From contig JBGPYM010000090.1 of NCBI GenBank assembly GCA_041493205.1, forward strand, positions 1 through 11,105: DNA of 11,105 bases, given 5' to 3'. Below the pieces are notes generated by a model. It did no database searches and was not told the origin of the DNA. It was given only the letters and a program-made list of their open reading frames with translations. The stretch is from JBGPYM01 sp041493205 (GTDB lineage: Bacteria; Bacteroidota; Ignavibacteria; UBA10030; UBA6906). Both the position numbers and the translations under genes were made by a program. This document shows positions 1 to 5,974 of this stretch, piece after piece (position 1 is the first letter of the stretch; every line of letters begins with the position of its first letter).

Positions 1-454
1 AGCCGATGAATTTGCCGAGCCGGTCGGTGTAGTACTTCCCCCCGGTCAGGACAATGGCATGGTCGAGGTTCGGCACGCGGAACCAGATCATGACGGGTTC
101 GTTGTTGCTCAGCTCGGAAAACAACCAGCGCGGATCGGGATGCTTCGGACGCGCCTCGGCGCGCACCTTCCACTCCTCACCCCCGGATTTCAGAAGCAGC
201 CCGTTGATCAGATCGACTGTTCCCTCAAATCCCGGGGCCGGCCTGTTGAGATCCTGTCCGTATGCGGCCTCCACGATCGTGGCCTGCCCGATCTCCACCC
301 CCTTGGTCAGCAACAGCGACTGGATGCACGCGGCCCAGCACCATTCATTCTTCAGTTGAGGGCGCCCCGAAAATCCGGTCACCGCAACCGTCAGAACATC
401 CTGGGCCGGGAGCTGCCCCGCACAGGTGAACACCAGCATGATCAGCAGCTTCAT
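1..454 (-). CDS. Exported papain-like (C39/AvrRpt2-type) cysteine protease, partial
   Basis: This is the N-terminal 151 codons of a gene that continues past the left edge. The product starts with a short hydrophobic segment (residues 3-12) and a possible signal-peptidase site after LPA (15-17), so export is likely. The motif NEWCWAAC (36-43) places the nucleophile at Cys39, with Gln33 six residues upstream as in the papain oxyanion hole. DHAIVLTG (131-138) supplies the catalytic His132. Together these match the compact papain-like C39_2/AvrRpt2-type (C70-like) peptidases, usually about 160-220 residues; the third catalytic residue should lie beyond the edge. The ATG at 454 begins 4 bp after the gatD stop, with a GTG codon directly before it (457) as an alternative start and only a weak GGAAA ribosome site. 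The substrate is unknown. Family level is fairly secure; the link to GatDE is inferred from position only. Confidence 0.8.
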   Translation of the reverse strand, partial: MKLLIMLVFTCAGQLPAQDVLTVAVTGFSGRPQLKNEWCWAACIQSLLLTKGVEIGQATIVEAAYGQDLNRPAPGFEGTVDLINGLLLKSGGEEWKVRAEARPKHPDPRWLFSELSNNEPVMIWFRVPNLDHAIVLTGGKYYTDRLGKFIG

Positions 455-458
455 CACG

Positions 459-1844
459 TTATTTCCGGTACTTTCCGATAAACTGTTCCACCTCGGGGAT
501 CCCCCCCTGGAGAATAAGATATCCGTTGCTCGGTTCGCGGTCGGTGATCTCCCCTGCGATCGGCGTCAGCATGATTTCCTTCACCCTGGCAAGGTCGTCG
601 GTCTGGCCCAACGCCCACCCCAGCTTCACGTAGGCAACTTCCGGAAGCATGTTGGCGCTAGGCACGACGCCGAGCTCCATCATGTCGCGTCCCGTGTCGT
701 ACACATACATCTGCACATAGCCCCAGAGGGTCTGCACCGTCATATACACGGCAATGTTCTTTTCCCGTGCACGCTGTAACGCCGGATAGAGCGGCTTATT
801 GACGTGGCCGAGCCCCGTACCGGCGATGATGATTCCCCGGTAGCCGTTATCGATGAGGGAATCGATGATGTCCGGCTTCATATTGGGATAATAGTACACG
901 ATGCTCACCAACTCCTCGAAGGCGGTGTTGATCACGACATCCGTATCGTGCCGTCTCCGCTTGTAATCCTCGCGCAGGGGTGTGATGGACTCGCGGCTGA
1001 CCATCGCCAGAGGAATGTCGCCGATCGTCCGGAACGTGGACCGGTAACTGGAGTGCATTTTCCGTACGCGCGTCCCGCGGTGGAGCAGGCCGTACGTGTC
1101 GGACGTCGGGCCGAACATGCAGACCATGACCTCGGCAATGTCGCTCTCCGCCGCAGCCTTGACGCTGTGCATCAGGTTCAGCGCTGCGTCCGAGGAGGGA
1201 CGGTCGCTCGAGCGTTGCGAGCCGACCATGACGATAGGGACCGGCGAATTTTGCACCATGAACGAGAGGATCGCGGCCGTATGATGCATGGTATCGGTCC
1301 CGTGGCCGATGACGATGCCGTGCACCCCCTTGCGGATTTCCCTCCCGATCGCTTCCGCCGTGCCGCGCCACTGTTCCGGCCCCATGTTTTCGCTGAAGAC
1401 GCCGTACAGTTTTTCCGTTTCAAGGTTGCAGATGTCGGCGAGTTCCGGCACGGAACCATACAGTTCGCCGGGAGAGAATGCGGGGATGACCGCGCCGGTG
1501 CGATAATCGAGCCGGCTGGCGATGGTCCCGCCGGTGCCGAGAAGCTTCACGGCCGGCTTTTTCGGATCGACCGGGAACTCCTTTTCGGGGATTTTGTAAT
1601 GCGCTTCCTTGCGTCCCAGGATCGTCACCGCCGTGATGCGGCGCGCCGCTATGCCGATGTTGTACCCGACCTTCAGTTTCAGGACTACGTGGTGCGGATC
1701 TGCGGTTTCGGAGCGCGGGAGGACGATGCCTGCATACACTCCCCGGTCCGTCCTGATCTCGACATCGCTCCAGATCGGCGCATTGAACTTCCGGAGCACA
1801 TCGAGCGCTTCTCCGCGGTATCCCTTGTATGCCTCGTCAGCCAT
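459..1844 (-). CDS. gatD: Glu-tRNA(Gln) amidotransferase subunit D (asparaginase-like, archaeal type)
   Basis: GatD releases ammonia from glutamine or asparagine; its partner GatE uses the ammonia to convert Glu-tRNA(Gln) to Gln-tRNA(Gln) in the cytoplasm. Counting from the ATG at 1844 (461 residues), an N-terminal small beta domain (about 1-85) typical of GatD precedes a type I asparaginase-like domain. GTGGTIAS (103-110) holds the nucleophile Thr104, HGTDTM (181-186) gives Thr183-Asp184, and RVRKMH (259-264) gives Lys262, so the catalytic set is complete. The N-terminal extension and the gatE neighbour separate it from a plain asparaginase. The length is close to archaeal GatD (about 420-440). 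I chose ATG 1844 because a GGAGGT site lies 6 nt upstream; the GTG at 1847 would leave only 3 nt. The start overlaps the gatE stop by 1 bp (TGATG). No frameshift or missing key residue was seen. Confidence 0.93.
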   Translation of the reverse strand: MADEAYKGYRGEALDVLRKFNAPIWSDVEIRTDRGVYAGIVLPRSETADPHHVVLKLKVGYNIGIAARRITAVTILGRKEAHYKIPEKEFPVDPKKPAVKLLGTGGTIASRLDYRTGAVIPAFSPGELYGSVPELADICNLETEKLYGVFSENMGPEQWRGTAEAIGREIRKGVHGIVIGHGTDTMHHTAAILSFMVQNSPVPIVMVGSQRSSDRPSSDAALNLMHSVKAAAESDIAEVMVCMFGPTSDTYGLLHRGTRVRKMHSSYRSTFRTIGDIPLAMVSRESITPLREDYKRRRHDTDVVINTAFEELVSIVYYYPNMKPDIIDSLIDNGYRGIIIAGTGLGHVNKPLYPALQRAREKNIAVYMTVQTLWGYVQMYVYDTGRDMMELGVVPSANMLPEVAYVKLGWALGQTDDLARVKEIMLTPIAGEITDREPSNGYLILQGGIPEVEQFIGKYRK

Positions 1845-3757
1845 CACCGCACCTCCAGCCGGACCTGCTCGGCAACGCGGGCGCCATCGATTCTTCCCCG
1901 GAGGTCTTTCATCACGCGTCCCATCACAATATCCAGGATCCGTTCCGGTTGTCTGATGCGGTCTGTGCGCGCGGGGGCCGCGGCCTCCTGGATTGTCCGG
2001 TGGAGCTGCCCGTCGGAGCAGGGGGCAGGAAGAAGGTCCGGCGCATACGACCCGCGGAGCGCGGCGAGTTTCATGACCTCATAGACTCCTTCCTTTGCGA
2101 GCGACCCGGCGGCGCACGCGTGCAGTATTGCCTCGAATCCGCTTCCGCCCAGACGCTCGACCTGCAGCCCCGACCGCTGCATCTGCTTCGGATACTGAAT
2201 GAGAATGCGGGCGGCCAGCCCGGCCGGGACGTGCCAGTCCGCGGTTGCGCGTTCAAAGAGTGGGGCGTGCTGCGACACGGCAAGCGGCTGGACCAGGTCG
2301 ACAGGAACCCCGAGCGCATGATAGCGCGACTGCCTGTTCCAGTATTCCCGGGGAAGGGAGCGCTCAATCTCCGCAAGCCGTTCCTCGGTGATGACCTTCG
2401 GCGGAAGGTCGGTGTCGGGATACATCCGGTCCGCCCCCGGGAGTATCCGCTCGAACCCGTTGGTGCCGTCGCGCAGTGCCTGCCGGGTCTCCGACGGGAT
2501 GCCCACGGTCGCCTCTTTGGCCCTGATGGCGATTTCCTGCGCCCCCATCGTTACGTCATCGTGATTCCCCCACACCAGCACCAGGGTGTCATCATCCGCC
2601 GCGGCAACTGCCTTCCTCATCGACTGCCATTCGGACGACGCGATGGTTTCTCCGGGGCTGTCGGAATGTATGATGTTCGGGAGCGTGGTGAGACAGGCAA
2701 TCACCCGGACACGGTCGGCAATTTCCCGTGAGAAGTAGGTCCCCGTCTGGGTCTGCCAGCGGAGCGCACCGCGAAATCCGCGCAGGGCAACGCAGGCAAC
2801 TTCGAGCCCCGCTTCGAGAGAGTCGCTCACGGGTTTGAACCGGGTCTTGCGGAGGAGCCGGGTGACGTCCTCGGTCTGGGAACGAAAGGTATCGCGGGTG
2901 ACTCCCCGCCGCGCGAGTTCCTCACGGAGGCAGAGGAGATTCCATTGCCGCTGGGCTTCGTTGTACGTCAGGAGCGGGATGTGAGGAATGCGCGGGACCC
3001 CTTTGATTTCGATCCGGGTACCTCCCGTCACGCTCACGTTGACATCCTGGCGCGCTGCGCCGATCCCCGTACGGACCCTGCCGGTGCTTCGCATCATCCA
3101 CCGGCAGAGTTGCGCGACCTCGGCCACTTCCTGTGGAGTCCGCATGTCGGGGCCGGTGACCGTCTCAATCAGCGGCATTCCGAGCCGGTCGGTCCTGTAG
3201 ACCCGGCGGTGCTCCGTGTCCGTCACCTCCCGGCATGAATCTTCTTCGATGGACATCTGGAGCACCCGCACCGCGCGCCCCCGAAAGGGGATTGCTCCGT
3301 CCAGGCCGAAGATCGCCGTCCGCTGAAACCCCGTCGGTATGCTGCCGTCCAGGTACTGCTTACGCGCGATGTGGAGCTCGTCCACGATCGAGCAACCGTA
3401 CATCATCCCGATGCCCAGGGCGATATCGAGGGCCTCCTCGTTGATCTGGAACGGAGGCGTGTCATCCATTTCGTAGGTGCAGACGGTATCGCGGTGAATC
3501 CGGTAGATGATTTCTTTCTTCGTTTTGAACTCCATCAGGGCCGTGCCGTCGTATTCCCCCAGTTCGGAGAGCGTCGGGCGCATGTGGCGGAGGATCTCGG
3601 CATGGTATTGCTCCGTGTACCTGCCGGCGGGGCACCTGCAGAACAGTTTCTTCTTTGTCAGGAGCTGCTGGTGAATTTCGAGTCCCGACGCGAACCCCAC
3701 GGAGCGGTAGTCGTCGGGGGTCATGTCGTGAAATGGCTTAAACGCACCTTCAGTCAT
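1844..3757 (-). CDS. gatE: Glu-tRNA(Gln) amidotransferase subunit E (archaeal type)
   Basis: GatE binds the mischarged Glu-tRNA(Gln), activates the glutamyl group with ATP and accepts ammonia from GatD. The 637-residue product has the GatB/GatE cradle: GLEIHQQLL (25-33), Cys40 and Cys42, RKQYLDGSIPTGFQRT (132-147; this DGS-x-PTGFQRT form is GatE-like rather than GatB-like), TDRLGMPLIE (189-198) and RQDVNVSV (236-243). A GAD-type insertion (about 300-415), shared with bacterial AspRS and diagnostic of GatE against GatB, is followed by DGTNGFERILPG and DRMYPDTDLPP (430-453). The C-terminal helical/YqeY-like tail (about 480-637) ends with VMGRVMKDLRGRIDG. Length matches archaeal GatE (about 620-640). 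Met12 is an alternative start. The upstream gap of 45 bp (3758-3802) shows no strong Shine-Dalgarno site or promoter. The gene appears intact and functional. Confidence 0.95.
   Translation of the reverse strand: MTEGAFKPFHDMTPDDYRSVGFASGLEIHQQLLTKKKLFCRCPAGRYTEQYHAEILRHMRPTLSELGEYDGTALMEFKTKKEIIYRIHRDTVCTYEMDDTPPFQINEEALDIALGIGMMYGCSIVDELHIARKQYLDGSIPTGFQRTAIFGLDGAIPFRGRAVRVLQMSIEEDSCREVTDTEHRRVYRTDRLGMPLIETVTGPDMRTPQEVAEVAQLCRWMMRSTGRVRTGIGAARQDVNVSVTGGTRIEIKGVPRIPHIPLLTYNEAQRQWNLLCLREELARRGVTRDTFRSQTEDVTRLLRKTRFKPVSDSLEAGLEVACVALRGFRGALRWQTQTGTYFSREIADRVRVIACLTTLPNIIHSDSPGETIASSEWQSMRKAVAAADDDTLVLVWGNHDDVTMGAQEIAIRAKEATVGIPSETRQALRDGTNGFERILPGADRMYPDTDLPPKVITEERLAEIERSLPREYWNRQSRYHALGVPVDLVQPLAVSQHAPLFERATADWHVPAGLAARILIQYPKQMQRSGLQVERLGGSGFEAILHACAAGSLAKEGVYEVMKLAALRGSYAPDLLPAPCSDGQLHRTIQEAAAPARTDRIRQPERILDIVMGRVMKDLRGRIDGARVAEQVRLEVR
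1851..1856 (-). promoter_or_regulatory. Strong ribosome binding site for gatD
   Basis: GGAGGT on the minus strand lies 6 nt before ATG 1844, inside the last codons of gatE. It decides the gatD start in favour of ATG 1844 over GTG 1847 and suggests that gatD can recruit ribosomes itself as well as by coupling from gatE. Confidence 0.7.
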
Positions 3758-3802
3758 TGGCGGCTCTGGATCGTGGGAAGACGTGCATGGAGGAGAAGAA
3801 CA

Positions 3803-5074
3803 TCAGTGCGTCACGACGGGCTCCTGCAGCACCGGTGGGACCGGGCGCATGACCGACCGCGTGTGTGTTGCCCAGGGGGCCCCGAGTTCGCTGAAGAATT
3901 TTCCCTCATCGAGCGCCGACTTCAGATATTCATCCATCTCCTTCACGCGCCGGAACGTCCCCTTTGTATCGGGCGGGAACATTTCCCAGTCCTCCGTCTC
4001 GGTGATGAATTCTTCCGGGATCGTCACAATCGGAGGGGCAATTTCGTGCATAGCATGAATCGTGAGGGTATGCGGCCGGGCGACTGCAGGCGTGCAGAGA
4101 GGCGATCGTCGTTCCCGTACGGCCTCGGCGAGATCGCTGAACCCGTCGAAGCGCCATTGTTCATGGGTGAGGTTGTCAAACTCCTCCCGTGTGCCGTTCC
4201 GGTATGTAACGACTGTTTTGCCTTCGTCCGAGCGCCAGGTGGCACGTCCGTGCTCACATTCGATTTCCATGAACGGGCCGACAGGCTTTCCATTTGCGTG
4301 TGCAAGCGTGACGAAGACGGCGGTCCCTTCGCGTGTCCTTATCCGCAACTGCACGGTATCGGCGGATTCTATCGGATTCGCCCGGTAGAGTTCCGCCTGC
4401 AGCTCGACGGGGGTCCCCGTAGCTCCCTGCTCTGTCGACGAGAGGTACAGGGTATTCAGCAGATAATGCGCGTGGGCGTTGTTTGCCGGGCTGTCAAGAA
4501 TCCAGTCTCTCCCGAGCCGGAGCCGGCCGGCCCAGTCATTCCGGGTATAATACTGAACGCTGCGCGGCCAGCCGCACATCAGGCGAATGTTGATCGCCCG
4601 GCCCAGTCTGCCGTCGCAGATGCGGGACTTGAGCTGCTGCATCGAATAACTGGTGATATGCTGAAAGCCGATTGCGACGGTACGGCCCGTTTCTTTTTCT
4701 GCAGCGATCAGCCTGTCAACCTCCTGAATGGTCGCCGCAACCGGCTTTTCGCAATAGACATGGAGTCCTGCGCGCAGCGCCCTGACGCTGATTGGAACGT
4801 GCAGGTTGATACCCACAGGCACCGTCAGCACGTCGGCCGTGTCAAGTCCCGAGGCAAAGAAATGATCCACATTCTCATACAATGCCACGTTCCGATCACG
4901 GAGCGATTCCACGAGACCCGGCCGCAGCTTCCGATCGACGGGGAGAGCCACGACGCCGCTGAGCAGACCGGGGCCCCGGCTTTCGAGCCACTTGACCGCG
5001 TCGATGTGCACCAGCCCGTAGCCGCCGAGTCCCACGACGACGAAGCGGAGTTTGCCGGATTCCGGAGGCGTCAT
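3803..5074 (-). CDS. Gfo/Idh/MocA family NAD(P)-dependent oxidoreductase
   Basis: A predicted cytosolic 423-residue dehydrogenase. The N-terminal Rossmann fold has the dinucleotide motif GLGGYG (15-20), and the family hallmark CEKPVA (108-113) carries Lys110, which contacts cofactor and substrate. The C-terminal half is the alpha/beta dimerisation and substrate domain. The usual GGGxxxDxGxH stretch is replaced by WILDSPANNAHAHYLLN (191-207), with Asp194 and His201/His203 as the likely catalytic region, so this is a divergent subgroup. Family members oxidise or reduce sugars, inositols and related polyols; the substrate cannot be read from sequence. ATG 5074 overlaps the stop of the upstream oxygenase by 4 bp (ATGA), so the two are probably made together and may act on the same compound. 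No signal peptide is visible. The family call is secure and the substrate is open. Confidence 0.92.
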   Translation of the reverse strand: MTPPESGKLRFVVVGLGGYGLVHIDAVKWLESRGPGLLSGVVALPVDRKLRPGLVESLRDRNVALYENVDHFFASGLDTADVLTVPVGINLHVPISVRALRAGLHVYCEKPVAATIQEVDRLIAAEKETGRTVAIGFQHITSYSMQQLKSRICDGRLGRAINIRLMCGWPRSVQYYTRNDWAGRLRLGRDWILDSPANNAHAHYLLNTLYLSSTEQGATGTPVELQAELYRANPIESADTVQLRIRTREGTAVFVTLAHANGKPVGPFMEIECEHGRATWRSDEGKTVVTYRNGTREEFDNLTHEQWRFDGFSDLAEAVRERRSPLCTPAVARPHTLTIHAMHEIAPPIVTIPEEFITETEDWEMFPPDTKGTFRRVKEMDEYLKSALDEGKFFSELGAPWATHTRSVMRPVPPVLQEPVVTH

Positions 5075-5898
5075 CGGATCAGGCCGAGCTTCCGTTCTGC
5101 TTCCGCCCCCGCTTCCTCGACGCTGACGTGCTTCCGGTCGAGCCTGCCATACTCTTGCATCGGGACCTTCCCCACAGGATTGTGATTGTAGCGGTCAACG
5201 CCCCGGCAGAGATACGTCGTAAAGTGCGGATTGACCGCGAGGTCGCATTTCACGATGGTGCTTGAATAGCGGACGGTGAGCCCCGCCCGGCGGCGGTCGG
5301 AATGATTTGCAGGGGAGCCATGAACGATCTTGTCATCATGGATGGAAACCTGGCCCGCCTTGAGGTTCAGGGACACTGCACTGTCTTCGCGGAATTGCCC
5401 GCGCTCGCATTCAAGCGTCAGGACTGAGTCCGTGTCCGATGAGCGGGAGTGTTTTATCAGTCCGGCTTTGTGAGACCCGGGAATCACCTGCATCGCAGCG
5501 TTGGCTTCATCCACGTCTTCGAATGCAATCCAGACCGTCGCGGAGATCTTCGGTTCGAGCGGCCAGTAGTACGTGTCCTGATGCCACCCGACCGTGGAGC
5601 TGCTCCGCGGAGGTTTGATGAAGAAATTCGAGCCCCAGAGGTAGAAATCGGGGCCGAGGATATCCTCGACATAGTCGAGGATCGTCGGGTTCGTGCATAT
5701 TTCATAGAGGAAGCGGCTGGTTTCGTGCCATTCGCGGATTTCTTTCGCGTCCTCTCCGGGACGCAGGAGCTTCATGAGTTCATCCAGGCCGGCATTGAGC
5801 TTTTTGACCCCAGCCGCTGAAAAGACCGGGGGAAGCCCGATCATATAGCCGTTGTCGTGATAGGCTTTCTGCTGAAGATCAGTGAGACGTTTGCCCAT
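5071..5898 (-). CDS. Phytanoyl-CoA dioxygenase (PhyH) family Fe(II)/2-oxoglutarate oxygenase
   Basis: A 275-residue non-haem iron oxygenase. The iron ligands are visible as His106-x-Asp108 in GWHQDTYYW (104-112) and distal His193 in KIVHGSPANHS (190-200); Arg204 is placed to bind 2-oxoglutarate. AMQVIPGSHKAG (135-146) is the PhyH-typical loop. Such enzymes hydroxylate small metabolites using O2 and 2-oxoglutarate; many bacterial ones are not phytanoyl-CoA enzymes, and the substrate here is unknown. The reading frame stays open upstream to 6090, but I chose ATG 5898 because an AGGAGG site precedes it, the longer start would overlap the neighbouring gene, and the extra 64 residues look unlike protein. 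The 76-bp gap before it (5899-5974) could hold a promoter, though no clear -35/-10 pair was seen. It overlaps the Gfo/Idh gene by 4 bp. Confidence 0.92.
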   Translation of the reverse strand: MGKRLTDLQQKAYHDNGYMIGLPPVFSAAGVKKLNAGLDELMKLLRPGEDAKEIREWHETSRFLYEICTNPTILDYVEDILGPDFYLWGSNFFIKPPRSSSTVGWHQDTYYWPLEPKISATVWIAFEDVDEANAAMQVIPGSHKAGLIKHSRSSDTDSVLTLECERGQFREDSAVSLNLKAGQVSIHDDKIVHGSPANHSDRRRAGLTVRYSSTIVKCDLAVNPHFTTYLCRGVDRYNHNPVGKVPMQEYGRLDRKHVSVEEAGAEAERKLGLIR

Positions 5899-5909
5899 GG
5901 CTGCAGATT

Positions 5910-5915
5910 CCTCCT
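5910..5915 (-). promoter_or_regulatory. Ribosome binding site for the PhyH gene
   Basis: A perfect AGGAGG on the minus strand sits 11 nt before ATG 5898. The spacing is slightly long, but the match is the strongest in the window and fixes this start against the in-frame ATG at 6090. Confidence 0.7.
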
Positions 5916-5974
5916 GTGGTATGCTGTTACGCCGTCCGTACCAGTCTATGTGATACGAAAAAGTGTCCTCTCTT

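Noticed and set aside
804..2731. Long plus-strand open frames (804-2084 and 1829-2731) opposite gatD and gatE
   Set aside because: They are antisense shadows of conserved genes, have no motifs and overlap each other.
3371..5185. A 604-codon open frame on the plus strand opposite gatE and the oxidoreductase
   Set aside because: It lies antisense to two genes with clear family motifs, its translation is rich in Arg/His/Pro with no recognisable domain, and such long antisense frames are common in GC-rich DNA.
5899..5974. Rho-independent terminator between the secreted-protein gene and phyH
   Set aside because: Only a weak TGGTA/TACCA arm pair with a 17-nt loop is present and no T-run follows it, so a terminator is not supported.
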